DNA of 45,574 nt, taken from contig PNNB01000006.1 in NCBI GenBank assembly GCA_013823985.1, positions 1 through 45,574 of the forward strand. Direction: 5' to 3'. Made by a program: the position numbers and the translations under genes. The notes beneath the pieces were generated by a model, which was not told the origin of the DNA, did no database searches, and saw only the letters and a list, made by a program, of their open reading frames with translations. Shown one piece after another: positions 34,469-43,747 of the stretch. Numbering within the stretch: the stretch's first letter is position 1; the number at the start of each line of letters is the position of its first letter. The DNA is from Sphingopyxis sp. (lineage in GTDB: Bacteria > Pseudomonadota > Alphaproteobacteria > Sphingomonadales > Sphingomonadaceae).

Positions 34469-35479
34469 TTAGGAAAAATCGAGGACCAATGCCTTTTGTT
34501 GGGGTTCAGTTCGAACGCAGCCGCCATGTAGGTGCATGATCCGGTCTACAATAGCGAGGCCGAGCCCTGCTCCGTCGGGACTGCTATGATCAGATCGGCG
34601 ATTTCGTTGCATCAGGCTGGCGAGTTGCTCCGTTGACAAGCCCTGACCTTCATCCGCAACGCGCAGATGTGGACCTGCCCCTACGGAAACTAGGATGCGG
34701 CCACCCAAGGGGGTAACACGGACGGCATTTTCGATGAGGTTGCGCAACGCCGCAGCAATTGCCTCTTTGCGACCCCGAACAATTTCGGGTTGTTCCGTTG
34801 CAGATAATTCGATGGACTTACCATCAGCAATAATTGCCGGAGCTGTCCGTGCAACCACTTCGCGGGCCACATCATTGAGATCAATTGTATCTGTCGCCGT
34901 TGCCGACGCCTGCTGGGCATCCATTTGCGCCAAAAGCATGAGCTGATCAATCAACCGCCGCATAGACGCAACGTCACCTTTTAGACGTATGGCGGCCGGA
35001 TGGTCGATCTCATCCAGCTCAAGCATCATCGAAGCCAATGGTGTGCGAAGCTCATGCGCAATGTCGGCCGCAAAAGATTCGTGACGTGTCGCCGCATCCG
35101 CAAGTTTAGACAGCAGATTATTCACTGCTTGAGTGAATGGGAGCACTTCGATGGGCAAAGCATGATCATCAATCCGAATATCGCGATCCTGCGCCGTGAG
35201 TTCCTCCAAAGCTGCTGCCGCGTCACTTAAGGGACGAAATGCGCGGCGCATAACCCAGAGGCTGGCAATAGCCATTGGAACAAGCAGCGCGCCCACGGGC
35301 AGAGCTACATGTTCGATCATCTCCTTAAGCGCAGCCTTGATTGCTTCGCTTGTAGAAAGTTCGCTGAATGTGAACCGGTATTCGATCACGACCGCAGCCA
35401 AAAGAAAGGCGGTTCCTGTAAAGCCTACAACTGCCAAGCCACGAGCCAGTGTTTTGAACATGGATTTGTTGCGGGTCAT
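34469..35479 (-). CDS. Sensor histidine kinase of the metal efflux operon
   Basis: A 336-residue kinase with two membrane helices (about residues 10-30 and 55-75), a HAMP linker (RRAFRPLSDAAAALEEL), H-box ADIAHELRTPLA near residue 137, N-box LRNLIENAVR, G1 VADEGQGL and G2 GAGLGLAIV. The periplasmic loop is only about 25 residues, so direct metal sensing there would be minimal. ATG at 35479 overlaps the regulator stop (ATGA, 35476-35479). It resembles the QseC/CzcS group and probably phosphorylates the adjacent regulator. Confidence 0.91.
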   Translation of the reverse strand: MTRNKSMFKTLARGLAVVGFTGTAFLLAAVVIEYRFTFSELSTSEAIKAALKEMIEHVALPVGALLVPMAIASLWVMRRAFRPLSDAAAALEELTAQDRDIRIDDHALPIEVLPFTQAVNNLLSKLADAATRHESFAADIAHELRTPLASMMLELDEIDHPAAIRLKGDVASMRRLIDQLMLLAQMDAQQASATATDTIDLNDVAREVVARTAPAIIADGKSIELSATEQPEIVRGRKEAIAAALRNLIENAVRVTPLGGRILVSVGAGPHLRVADEGQGLSTEQLASLMQRNRRSDHSSPDGAGLGLAIVDRIMHLHGGCVRTEPQQKALVLDFS

Positions 35480-36153
35480 GGCGCCCCTTCGCGCAATAGA
35501 TACCCGACTCCGCGCACGGTATGGAGTTGGCCGGAACACCCAGCATCTTCGAGTTTGCGGCGCAAACGCGAAACTATAGCTTCGATGGCATTGGGGGTAA
35601 CTGGCTCGTTAAACCCATATAAGGCGTCTTCGATGGTTGCCCGGACCACAACGATCCCCTGACGGCGCATCAGAAGTTCCAAAAGATCGGCCTCGCGACG
35701 CGCCAGATCAATGCGTTGTTTGGCTGTCGTTGCTTCGCGGGTCGCTACGTCGAACCGCAGATTTCCAGCTTCCAATATGGTCGAAACACGTGGCCCGGGT
35801 CGGCGGAGCAGCGCGCGCACACGCGCCGCAAGCTCCTCAATGTCAACAGGCTTTACGAGATAATCATCTGCACCTGCATCCAGACCTGCGACACGATCTT
35901 CGAGACCTCCACGCGCTGTCAACACCAACGCCGGAACGAATTGCTTCAATGCTCGCTTGTTGCACAGCCAGACCATGCCATCGCCGTCAGGCAAACCAAG
36001 ATCAAGTATGATGATATCATAACTGGCAGCGGACAGAGCCAGATCGGCATCCGCTAGATTTTCGGCGATGTCACAAGCAAACCCGCGCTTTGCCAAGCCA
36101 TCGGCAATCAGTGCGGCAAGCCGCACGCTATCCTCCACGATCAGGAGGCGCAT
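35476..36153 (-). CDS. OmpR-family response regulator of the metal efflux operon
   Basis: A 225-residue two-domain regulator. Receiver: acidic EDS near residue 7, phospho-acceptor Asp in IILDLGLPDGDGM, Thr in LTARGG and Lys in YLVKPVD. DNA-binding winged helix from about residue 130 with NAIEAIVSRLRRKL and TVRGVGYLLRE. It resembles the QseB/CzcR group. Its gene follows the cytochrome gene by 62 bases and is coupled to the kinase. The GTCAG boxes upstream of the cytochrome gene are possible targets. Confidence 0.93.
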   Translation of the reverse strand: MRLLIVEDSVRLAALIADGLAKRGFACDIAENLADADLALSAASYDIIILDLGLPDGDGMVWLCNKRALKQFVPALVLTARGGLEDRVAGLDAGADDYLVKPVDIEELAARVRALLRRPGPRVSTILEAGNLRFDVATREATTAKQRIDLARREADLLELLMRRQGIVVVRATIEDALYGFNEPVTPNAIEAIVSRLRRKLEDAGCSGQLHTVRGVGYLLREGAP

Positions 36154-36181
36154 TATTGCTTACCTTCTAATGGAGTAGCCA

Positions 36182-36190
36182 ATTGTATCA
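36182..36190 (-). promoter_or_regulatory. Candidate extended -10 promoter for the efflux regulator gene
   Basis: On the minus strand TGATACAAT forms an extended -10 about 30 bases before the regulator start at 36153. No convincing -35 is seen. It would allow the regulator and pump genes to be expressed apart from the cytochrome gene. Confidence 0.3.
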
Positions 36191-36215
36191 GGGCCCAAAC
36201 TGTCATTTGCCGTGG

Positions 36216-36956
36216 TCAGTCTTCATCGCCATGGTTATCCCGAAGCTCCGGCTTGATTGTGTCTGTCGATCTATATTCTGTGGCTTCATCACGTCCGGGA
36301 TTATGGACACTGAATGCCTGAGGATCAAATTGCAACACAGCAAAAATCGTTGCGGCAAGCATCAGTATCGTGAAGGCTACGCCGACCAGCCCGGGCTTTG
36401 CCGCAGCTTTCGCACCTGGATGACGCGCTGATTTCTTCGTTCCAGTTATCATTGCGGTCACCAGATTTTCGCGGGTCAGTATCGACATTGCCAACACGGC
36501 AACGACATGAAGTGCAATCAGACCAAGCAGGGCATATGCAGCAACTTCGTGCAAGTCTTCCTCGCCCCCGCCAGTTTCGAGCTGGATGCCCGTCAACCCT
36601 ACAAAAGCACATAATCCAATCAGTGCTATCACGGCTAATGCGCCAAGCGCGTTATGGCCGAGCGAGGGCTTTACAGAACCGGAGAGCAAATGGCGGATGT
36701 GGCGACCAATTTCGGATATTTTCAAGAAATTCGCAAATCGTGCGTGTTCGCCACCGGTGAAGCCCCATACCAGTCGAAAGACAATTAGAACCGCGGCAAC
36801 CCAACCTGCTGCGAGGTGCCAATTGGATATCATGCTATCTTCTTCCGACGAAAGAAATGCCATCAGGATTGACGCTACCAGTGACCAGTGAAAAATGCGG
36901 ACACCCAAGTCCCAAACCTTCACGCGATCGCTTTGCATTGATGAGTTAGTGGCCAT
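36216..36956 (-). CDS. Cytochrome b561-type diheme membrane protein
   Basis: A 246-residue inner-membrane protein of the bacterial cytochrome b561/Ni-Fe-hydrogenase b-subunit type. Four helices carry candidate heme-ligand His: RIFHWSL (residue about 23), SNWHLAAGW, EDLHEVAAYAL and IALHVVAVL. A fifth hydrophobic segment near residue 200 precedes a polar acidic tail. AGGAG precedes the ATG at 36956. It could pass electrons between quinol and a periplasmic c-type cytochrome. It may be the first gene of the efflux operon. Confidence 0.87.
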   Translation of the reverse strand: MATNSSMQSDRVKVWDLGVRIFHWSLVASILMAFLSSEEDSMISNWHLAAGWVAAVLIVFRLVWGFTGGEHARFANFLKISEIGRHIRHLLSGSVKPSLGHNALGALAVIALIGLCAFVGLTGIQLETGGGEEDLHEVAAYALLGLIALHVVAVLAMSILTRENLVTAMITGTKKSARHPGAKAAAKPGLVGVAFTILMLAATIFAVLQFDPQAFSVHNPGRDEATEYRSTDTIKPELRDNHGDED

Positions 36957-36976
36957 TGCCGTTCTCCTTTCATGCT

Positions 36977-37109
36977 CAGATAGCCTAGATTCCTGACCAG
37001 TTGCTGACGTGGGAGAAGGTTAGGCGATGCCACGGATCCCGCAGCTTTCGGTTTGTCAGCAAGCGGTCAGGTTTGTCGTGCACATTTGCTTCCGGTCAGC
37101 AAAGTCAGG
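36977..37109. promoter_or_regulatory. Cluster of GTCAG direct-repeat boxes (candidate OmpR/PhoP-type sites)
   Basis: Minus-strand box GTCAGCAACTGGTCAGG (37008-36992) and plus-strand box GTCAGCAAGCGGTCAGG (37055-37071) match at 15 of 17 positions and face away from each other. Each is a direct repeat of GTCAG at 11-bp spacing, the spacing used by PhoP/OmpR-family dimers. A third, shorter copy is at 37095-37109 (GTCAGCAAAGTCAGG). The minus box ends nine bases before a -10-like TATCTG (36982-36977) of the cytochrome gene. The remainder of 36957-37438 has no convincing gene. Confidence 0.6.
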
Positions 37110-37382
37110 AACGCACAACGAATGACACGTTGGTCATTAGTTGGACTAAGCTGATGGATCGTGATCGCCACGAGAGCATGACATACCGAGGTTTCGGAGA
37201 GGTGGTATCCTGCGCGCCACCCCGCTTTTGCGGTGCCTCCTCTCCGGGACAAAATCCCTATCGAACTTCAATGCCCCGCCTGCTCAGCGCTATCACTCGT
37301 TTGCATGAAAGGGTCAGAAATATCATTTCTAGCTATCCCTAAATTATACGGCCTATGGAAATAGCGAAACAAACATGTGGGC

Positions 37383-37424
37383 ATTGTCAGGTTATTAGCA
37401 GCTTCACTGCACATAGCTGACAAT
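37383..37424. repeat. Inverted repeat ATTGTCAG/CTGACAAT before the PhoP-like regulator
   Basis: ATTGTCAG (37383-37390) and CTGACAAT (37417-37424) are perfect 8-base arms 26 bases apart, ending 14 bases before the start at 37439. They carry the same GTCAG core as the boxes near 37000. A separate palindrome AGAAAT-ATC-ATTTCT lies at 37316-37330. Confidence 0.5.
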
Positions 37425-37438
37425 TCAACGAGGGCGGA

Positions 37439-38095
37439 ATGCGGATATTAATTGTAGAAGACGAACCGGAGCTTGCTCGCCGCGTCAATGCGCGGCTGTC
37501 GGCGGCCGGCTTTATCGTCGAAAACGCTCACGACGCTGAAACCGCTCTTGAAATCGCAGACTCAGACAAGTTGGGAGCCATTGTCCTTGATCTCGGCTTA
37601 CCCGGCATCAGTGGCCTGGAATTTATTGTCAAATGGCGGCAAGCGGGTCGCGATACGCCAATATTGGTGCTGTCGGCGCGCAATAACTGGGAAGAAAAAG
37701 TCAACGTTTTGAATGCTGGAGCAGACGACTATGTCGTTAAGCCCGTCCGCAGCGAAGAATTGGTGGCCCGGCTTAATGCGCTTGTTCGGCGCGCAGCAGG
37801 CCAGACCAAAAACCGTATTTCCGCAGGTTGCGTCGAAATGGATCCCGCTGCACGGATAGTTTGGCTCAACGGCGAACGCATCGATCTTACGCAAATGGAA
37901 TACAGGTTGTTACACCTCTTCATCTTGCGAGCAGGGCATATACTTGCTCAAAGCGAGATTTTGGACCATCTCTACCCCATGGCAGACGAACGCGATTTGA
38001 ATACCATTGAGGTGCATATCGGTAGGTTGCGACGCAAAGTGGGGAAAGATGCGATCACAACGGTGAGAGGTCTGGGATACAGGTTCGAACGTTGA
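37439..38095 (+). CDS. OmpR/PhoP-family response regulator
   Basis: A 218-residue regulator. Receiver: EDE near residue 8, Asp in IVLDLGLPGISGLE, Ser in LSARNNWEEKV and Lys in YVVKPVRSEE. Winged helix with NTIEVHIGRLRRKVG and TTVRGLGYRFER. The LSARNNWEEKV block and the PhoQ-like partner place it close to PhoP. GAGGGCGG precedes the ATG. Stop and kinase start overlap (TTGA, 38092-38095). Upstream GTCAG repeats suggest autoregulation. Confidence 0.93.
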   Translation: MRILIVEDEPELARRVNARLSAAGFIVENAHDAETALEIADSDKLGAIVLDLGLPGISGLEFIVKWRQAGRDTPILVLSARNNWEEKVNVLNAGADDYVVKPVRSEELVARLNALVRRAAGQTKNRISAGCVEMDPAARIVWLNGERIDLTQMEYRLLHLFILRAGHILAQSEILDHLYPMADERDLNTIEVHIGRLRRKVGKDAITTVRGLGYRFER

Positions 38096-39453
38096 CGATC
38101 GATACACGTAGTCTTCGATCCCGCTTCGTGCTCGGCACAGTCGTGCTGATCTTGCTAGGTCTACTTCTGACCGGCATCATGGTTTCAAGCCTGATGAGAG
38201 CTTATATTACCCAGGGTTTCCATGACGAAATGCAGGTTCATATTGAAGAACTTGCCGCACTGACCATTGTCGATTCCAACGGTCAACCACGATTACTAAG
38301 GCGGCTTTCCGACCCACGCTTCATCCCGCCAAATTCCGGTTTTTACTGGAAAGTAGAGCGGGATGGTTACGAGACAATTCGTTCCCCTTCTCTCGTAACT
38401 GGTGATTTGTCCGGCAAAATGGCCATTAATGACGTTCCACGCTGGTCCGAAACCGACGGCCCGACGGGCAAGGCGATGGAATATGGAATGGTCATCCATC
38501 CAACGCGTACCAAAACGCCTGTAAAAATCTCCATCGCGACCGATTTGATTCTACTTGAGGAGGTGCTTTCCGACTTTAACTGGCCGCTCTTTTACGCGCT
38601 ACTCGGCTTTGCAATCGCTATGTCCTTACTCGGCATTGCGCAGATTACTTACAGTTTGAAACCTCTGGAGCGTTTGAAATTGGCGATAGCAGATGTTCGA
38701 ACCGGCAAGGAATCGCGCATGGCGGGAAGCTATCCTTCAGAGATTTCGCCATTGGTATCAGATCTCAACCATGTGCTCGACGCAAATGTGGAAATGGTGC
38801 GTTCGGCCCGTGTGCAAGCTGCAAATCTTGCCCACGGTCTTCGCACGCCATTGGCGATCATGATGGATGAAGCCCAGCAGATTGCTGAGCGCGGGGAAAA
38901 GGAAAGTGCCGAAGTATTGCTGAACGGTTGCGAACAAATGCTCCGTTATGTGGAATATTATACGGCACGTGCACGCACGGCGGCTTTAGCCAGAATACCG
39001 GGGCAATCGACGTCGCTGCGCAAGACAGTGGAACCAATCGTCACGGCAATGCGGAGACTCCATAAAGGCAAGGAAATCGCGATTTGTCTCGGTGATTTTC
39101 CTGACATACTATTGCCATGTGACAGTGTCGATCTGGAAGAAATGACATCCAACCTTATCGACAATGCCTGCAAATGGGCAAGTTCAAGGGTTATGATTTC
39201 TTGGGAAGAAGATCGGCAATGGGCACTTTTATATGTTGATGATGATGGCCCGGGCTTGCCCCCTGAGGAGTATATTTCGGTTTTCGAAATTGGCGAAAGA
39301 CTTGATGCGGCCAAACCAGGCAGCGGATTAGGTTTACCGATAGTGAAGGATCTGGCGACGCTGTATCAAGGGCGCGTCACGTTATCCAAGTCGCCGCTCG
39401 GAGGGCTGCGGGCGGAGCTGGCGATCCCCAAAGCATATTTGTCCGCAGAGTAA
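38092..39453 (+). CDS. PhoQ-like sensor histidine kinase
   Basis: A 453-residue kinase with helices at about residues 12-35 and 162-185 enclosing a periplasmic domain of about 125 residues (HDEMQVHIEELAAL, PNSGFYWKVERDG). Then HAMP, H-box LAHGLRTPLAI, N-box MTSNLIDNACKWA, G1 DDDGPGLP and G2 GSGLGLPIV. Most kinases have HE or HD in the H-box; HGLRTP matches the PhoQ class, where E. coli has HSLKTP. The TTG start overlaps the regulator stop and is the only start that fits. Signal may be divalent cations or acid envelope stress; inference. Confidence 0.91.
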   Translation: MTIDTRSLRSRFVLGTVVLILLGLLLTGIMVSSLMRAYITQGFHDEMQVHIEELAALTIVDSNGQPRLLRRLSDPRFIPPNSGFYWKVERDGYETIRSPSLVTGDLSGKMAINDVPRWSETDGPTGKAMEYGMVIHPTRTKTPVKISIATDLILLEEVLSDFNWPLFYALLGFAIAMSLLGIAQITYSLKPLERLKLAIADVRTGKESRMAGSYPSEISPLVSDLNHVLDANVEMVRSARVQAANLAHGLRTPLAIMMDEAQQIAERGEKESAEVLLNGCEQMLRYVEYYTARARTAALARIPGQSTSLRKTVEPIVTAMRRLHKGKEIAICLGDFPDILLPCDSVDLEEMTSNLIDNACKWASSRVMISWEEDRQWALLYVDDDGPGLPPEEYISVFEIGERLDAAKPGSGLGLPIVKDLATLYQGRVTLSKSPLGGLRAELAIPKAYLSAE

Positions 39454-39474
39454 CGGTTACGCCTCAAGCAACAA

Positions 39475-40689
39475 TCAAGCGGCCAGCTTCAAACTGAGCC
39501 GGCTCCAGATTTCAACTAAGGCCCGGGTCAGTTCATCCATCATGTCGCGACTGTGCATCGGGCCGGGCGTGAAGCGCAACCGTTCCGTGCCACGTGGCAC
39601 TGTCGGATAGTTGATAGGCTGGACATAGATGCCATACTCAGCCAGCAGGCTGTCGCTCAACTTCTTGGCTTTCACTGGGTCACCAACCATCAACGGAACG
39701 ATATGCGTTTCTGATGGCATCACCGGCAATCCGGCGGCCGCAAATACAGATTTTAGATATGCAGCAGCCTCCTGCTGCCCCGACCTTTCTTCACTTGATG
39801 CCTTAAGATGCCGGACACTCGCAAGGACGCCAGCTGCAAGCACTGGAGACAGCGACGTTGAGAAGATAAAGCCTGCCGCATAGGAACGGATAACATCGGT
39901 AATATTCGAGGTCGTAGCGATATATCCCCCCATCACACCAAATGCTTTGCCCAAGGTTCCCTCGATTATTGTCACGCGATCGGCAACCTCGTCGCGCTCG
40001 GTTATCCCCCCGCCATGCGCACCATACATTCCGACCGCATGAACTTCGTCGCAATAGGTCAACGCTTCATAGCGATCTGCCAAATCGCATATGGCAGATA
40101 TAGGGGCGACGTCTCCATCCATGGAATAGACGCTTTCAAAGGCGATGAGCTTGGGTGTGTCCGGTCCGTATTGGCTTAAAAGCTCCTCAAGATGATCAAG
40201 GTCATTGTGCCTGAAAATCTGTCTTTCACATCCTGAGTTACGGATACCCGCGATCATGGAAGCGTGGTTCAATTCATCGGAAAAAATGACACATCCCGGC
40301 AGTATTTTGCCCAAAGTCGACAGCGTCGCTTCATTGGAAACATAGCCGGAAGTAAAAAGGAGTGCAGCTTCTTTGCCGTGCAGACTCGCCAGCTCTGCTT
40401 CGAGCTCCACATGGTAATGGGTGTTGCCGCCGATATTGCGCGTGCCCCCAGAACCCGCCCCTACATTGTGCAGCGCTTCTTCCATAGCCGCGATGACTTT
40501 GGGATGCTGTCCCATGGCTAGATAGTCGTTAGAACACCACACGGTAATCGGCTTCGGGCCATTGTGACCTGCAAAGCATCTGGCATTGGGAAAAGAACCC
40601 TTGTTGCGCAAAATGTCTATGAAGACACGATATCTACCTTCCTCATGTAAGGCATCGATAGCGTTCGAGAATATCTTGTCATAGTCCAT
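39475..40689 (-). CDS. hemA: 5-aminolevulinate synthase
   Basis: PLP enzyme that condenses glycine and succinyl-CoA to 5-aminolevulinate, the first step of tetrapyrrole synthesis in alphaproteobacteria. The 404-residue protein shows [39 protein letters not shown] and the PLP-lysine site [15 protein letters not shown]. The C-terminal [16 protein letters not shown] is typical. It starts four bases after the truncated ccmI stop, with that stop region supplying its AAGGA. Its place at the end of a cytochrome c maturation operon couples heme supply to heme attachment. If the cell makes bacteriochlorophyll it would also feed that route. Confidence 0.95.
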   Translation of the reverse strand: MDYDKIFSNAIDALHEEGRYRVFIDILRNKGSFPNARCFAGHNGPKPITVWCSNDYLAMGQHPKVIAAMEEALHNVGAGSGGTRNIGGNTHYHVELEAELASLHGKEAALLFTSGYVSNEATLSTLGKILPGCVIFSDELNHASMIAGIRNSGCERQIFRHNDLDHLEELLSQYGPDTPKLIAFESVYSMDGDVAPISAICDLADRYEALTYCDEVHAVGMYGAHGGGITERDEVADRVTIIEGTLGKAFGVMGGYIATTSNITDVIRSYAAGFIFSTSLSPVLAAGVLASVRHLKASSEERSGQQEAAAYLKSVFAAAGLPVMPSETHIVPLMVGDPVKAKKLSDSLLAEYGIYVQPINYPTVPRGTERLRFTPGPMHSRDMMDELTRALVEIWSRLSLKLAA

Positions 40690-40693
40690 GGCG

Positions 40694-40891
40694 TTATCCT
40701 TGACCCACGGTCGTTTTTTGGGTGGCAGGCGAACCTGCGAGGTCAGGCGTTCCCTGCCAAGCATAGCCGGCTACACCGATCAGGATAGCGACGGCTGCAA
40801 GCTCCAGTGCCGTTCGGTCTAATCGACCGCTTTTCCACAGTGCGCCAAAGGTCAGAGCAGCAAGCACAATAAGGAATAACCACCCCATCAT
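40694..40891 (-). CDS. ccmI: Truncated CcmI: membrane domain only
   Basis: A 65-residue protein with two hydrophobic helices ([17 protein letters not shown] and [18 protein letters not shown]) followed by [11 protein letters not shown]. This is the N-terminal membrane part of CcmI/CycH. The periplasmic TPR domain, which holds apocytochrome c, is absent: the frame ends after KTTVGQG and hemA begins. Its start overlaps the ccmH stop (ATGA, 40888-40891). Either a natural short form or a deletion derivative. The membrane part is the one that works with CcmF/CcmH. Confidence 0.7.
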   Translation of the reverse strand: MMGWLFLIVLAALTFGALWKSGRLDRTALELAAVAILIGVAGYAWQGTPDLAGSPATQKTTVGQG

Positions 40892-41286
40892 CCTCTCCTG
40901 TTTTTAAAGCGGCTTCGCGCGAGATATACGCCTCCTGCCAATGCAAGCAGCGGAAGCAACCAGAGCGGAGCAGAGTTTCCACCCATTTGAGGTTTGAAAC
41001 TTACCCATTCCCCATAGTTCTGGATAAGCCATTTTCGAATATCTTCAGGCTTCTCACCGCGCGCGATCCGTTCACGGATCATACCGCGCATGTCTGCGGC
41101 AAGATCGGCATTGCTTCCCGTGATGGACTGACCCTGGCAGACAACGCAGCGGATGGTCTCCATCAATTCCACGGCCTTACGCTCCTGCTCGGGATCTGGA
41201 AGTTGAACGTTGTTATAGTTGGTTTGGCTGAATGCGCCCATTGGCGTTGCCATACCGAGCAGGATCGCGATCAATATCCGCTTCAT
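40888..41286 (-). CDS. ccmH: Cytochrome c maturation protein CcmH
   Basis: A 132-residue thiol-reducing subunit of the heme-apocytochrome ligation complex. It has a signal sequence (residues 1-20), the redox motif IRCVVCQGQSI near residue 46, the family block SNADLAADMRGMIRERI, IQNYGEWVSFKP, and one C-terminal membrane helix (APLWLLPLLALAGGVYLA) with a positive tail. Overlaps ccmG by four bases. Confidence 0.94.
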   Translation of the reverse strand: MKRILIAILLGMATPMGAFSQTNYNNVQLPDPEQERKAVELMETIRCVVCQGQSITGSNADLAADMRGMIRERIARGEKPEDIRKWLIQNYGEWVSFKPQMGGNSAPLWLLPLLALAGGVYLARSRFKNRRG

Positions 41287-41810
41287 TCTACGGCCCTCAA
41301 TTTTGCCATTATGATTGGCACATCATCGGGCGTGATGATCCCGACATGCTGATGTCTGATGATGCCACTTCCATCTACGACAAAAGTTTCTGGCACACCT
41401 GCCGAACCGAAGGCGATTTGGGTCCGGCTTTGTGGATCATCGCCAATTGCCGAATATGGGTTTCCATTTTCGGACAGAAACTTCTGTAAGGCGTCCGGCC
41501 GATCATGGACGGCTATTCCCACAACTTCGGCACCCTGGTTCTTAAGCTGCATTAACGCCGGTGCTTCCGCGACGCAGGGTATGCACCAACTGGCAAAGAC
41601 ATTCAGGAGCTTTGGCTTACCATCACCAAAACTCTGGTTGGATAAGCCGGCTGCTGGATCCAGCGCACCCGGAAGGGCGAATTGTGGCACAGCGCGTCCA
41701 ACAAGCCCGGAAGCGACGACGCGATCGGAGGGATTGATGAGACCAGCCGCAAAAACTGCGATGAGCGTAATGAAAATCGCAAAGGGTGCCCAAAGCCAGA
41801 CACGCTTCAT
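41283..41810 (-). CDS. ccmG: Thiol:disulfide interchange protein CcmG/DsbE
   Basis: A 175-residue membrane-anchored thioredoxin. N-terminal helix (residues 5-24), active site ASWCIPCVAEAP near residue 78, cis-Pro in SAGVPETFVVDG. It keeps apocytochrome CxxCH motifs or CcmH reduced in the periplasm. ATGA overlap with ccmF. Confidence 0.94.
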   Translation of the reverse strand: MKRVWLWAPFAIFITLIAVFAAGLINPSDRVVASGLVGRAVPQFALPGALDPAAGLSNQSFGDGKPKLLNVFASWCIPCVAEAPALMQLKNQGAEVVGIAVHDRPDALQKFLSENGNPYSAIGDDPQSRTQIAFGSAGVPETFVVDGSGIIRHQHVGIITPDDVPIIMAKLRAVE

Positions 41811-43747
41811 GCTAGCTTTTCCTTTCGTCCGAACGAGCGGAAACCTCGGAATAGATCCCGGTCAATCCTCCCAATTAAAGAAAGTAAGCCGCCAAGCGCG
41901 ATCAGGATGCCGCCAAGCCAAATCAAAGTGACAAAAGGCTTCCACCACATACGGATCGGATAACCACTATTGTCGGTCGGAATGCCCACTACGAGATAGA
42001 GTTGACCATTCCAGGCTGTTGCGATGGCTGACTCGCTTGTCTCCATGGGCGGGTCCCTGAAAGTCCGAGATTGGGGATGCATGATGAAAGGAGCACTGTC
42101 ACCTTTCTGCACGACCATCTCGGCGTCGAGCGCCGACCAGTTGGGCCCTGGAATTTCGCTGATGTTTTTCAAAGTGACTGTATACGGCCCGACCTTCTGG
42201 CTTTGGCCGATCTGCATCGCAACCAATGCTTCCTTGGTGAAGGCGCTGTCTGCTGCCATTCCGGCAATGCTCACAGCGCACCCCAAATGCGCTATGACCA
42301 TCCCCCATGTGAATAGTGGAGTGCGGCGAAGATTTCTTTTCCACAAGGGTGCAATGCTTGCTGCGGCAACTCCAGCCGCGACCACAAGCCCGACCAAAGG
42401 TAATATAGCCGTAGGGCCAACAAAAATGGCGATCAATAGCGTCGCTAGCGCCGCCAGAAGAATTGGCACGGCCATGCGCTCCAGCACGGCTTTCGATTTG
42501 TCATATCGCCACTTCAGCAGCGGCCCAACTGCCATGCCCACCATCAAGATCAACGCCATGGGGCCTGCCACCGAGTTGAAATAGGGGGCACCAACAGACA
42601 ATTTCGTGCCAGTCGTCGCTTCGAGTGCCAACGGGTAAAGCGTGCCGACCAGCACGACGACGAGAATGGTCGAAAGCAACAGATTGTTGAACACCAGCGC
42701 GCCTTCCCGGCTCACAGCTTCAAACCGGTTACCTTCGCGCACCGTGCCAATTCGCAGTGCAAACAGAGCCATCGCGCCACCAATATAGAGCGCTAGCAAA
42801 ATCAGAATGAAGCCGCCGCGTGTCGGGTCTACAGCAAAACTGTGCACGCTGGTCAAAATCCCCGATCGCACCAGAAATGTACCGATCATCGACATCGAAA
42901 ACGCTACGACCGACAGCATGATGGTCCAGGCACGCAAGCTATCGCGGGTTGCAAGCACTGTGACCGAATGCAGCAAGGCGGTTGCAGCCAGCCAGGGCAT
43001 GAGGGACGCATTTTCGACAGGATCCCAGAACCACCAGCCGCCCCAGCCAAGCTCATAATAGGCCCAATAGCTGCCCGCGGTTATTCCGATAGTCAGAAAG
43101 ATCCATGCGCCCAAAATCCAAGGCCGCATAGCACGGGCAAATGCAGGTCCGACGTCGCGTGTCACCAACGCCCCGATTGCGAAGCTGAAAGCAACCGACA
43201 TCCCGACATATCCCATATACAGTGTCGGAGGGTGGAAGGCGAGGCCGGGATCCTGCAACAATGGGTTTAGACCTTGTCCATTGGCCGGTGCGGGATTGAT
43301 ACGCGTAAAGGGATTAGACGAGAAAAGCAGGAAGGCGTAAAATCCCAAGGCAATGACGCCTTGAGCTGCCAACGTTGCTACCTTCGTTCGTATATCAAGC
43401 GCCCGCTCAAACAGCGCAACTGTCGCACCGCCAATGCCAAGGATTGTCACCCACAGCAACATCGACCCTTCGTGGTTACCCCATGTGCCGGCAATCTTGT
43501 ACATCATCGGTTTATCTGAATGACTGTTGGTCGCAACCAGCAGAACCGACATATCCGAACGGACGAACAGGATAATCAAGCAGATAAAGGAAATGCAGGC
43601 CAATACGCTCTGCACGACAGCGGTCGGCGCTGTTGATGGCAGAAAATTCTTGAATCGACTGCTCAGTCCCAATGCACCCAGAGTGAACTGGAGCAGAGCC
43701 ATAACTGCTGCCAGCCACAACGCTGCGTGTCCGGCTTCGGCAATCAT
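41807..43747 (-). CDS. ccmF: Heme lyase subunit CcmF
   Basis: A 646-residue polytopic membrane protein that joins heme to apocytochrome c with CcmH and CcmI. The WWD heme-handling domain is visible as YELGWGGWWFWDPVENASLMPW, preceded by FHPPTLYMGYVG and HEGSMLLWV (conserved His). Length is normal for the family. It is coupled to ccmE and ccmG by ATGA overlaps. Confidence 0.96.
   Translation of the reverse strand: MIAEAGHAALWLAAVMALLQFTLGALGLSSRFKNFLPSTAPTAVVQSVLACISFICLIILFVRSDMSVLLVATNSHSDKPMMYKIAGTWGNHEGSMLLWVTILGIGGATVALFERALDIRTKVATLAAQGVIALGFYAFLLFSSNPFTRINPAPANGQGLNPLLQDPGLAFHPPTLYMGYVGMSVAFSFAIGALVTRDVGPAFARAMRPWILGAWIFLTIGITAGSYWAYYELGWGGWWFWDPVENASLMPWLAATALLHSVTVLATRDSLRAWTIMLSVVAFSMSMIGTFLVRSGILTSVHSFAVDPTRGGFILILLALYIGGAMALFALRIGTVREGNRFEAVSREGALVFNNLLLSTILVVVLVGTLYPLALEATTGTKLSVGAPYFNSVAGPMALILMVGMAVGPLLKWRYDKSKAVLERMAVPILLAALATLLIAIFVGPTAILPLVGLVVAAGVAAASIAPLWKRNLRRTPLFTWGMVIAHLGCAVSIAGMAADSAFTKEALVAMQIGQSQKVGPYTVTLKNISEIPGPNWSALDAEMVVQKGDSAPFIMHPQSRTFRDPPMETSESAIATAWNGQLYLVVGIPTDNSGYPIRMWWKPFVTLIWLGGILIALGGLLSLIGRIDRDLFRGFRSFGRKEKLA

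Noticed and set aside
37001..37342. Plus-strand frame of 113 codons in the divergent region
   Set aside because: No ribosome site and no recognisable fold; it runs across the GTCAG repeats, and the composition is not like a gene.
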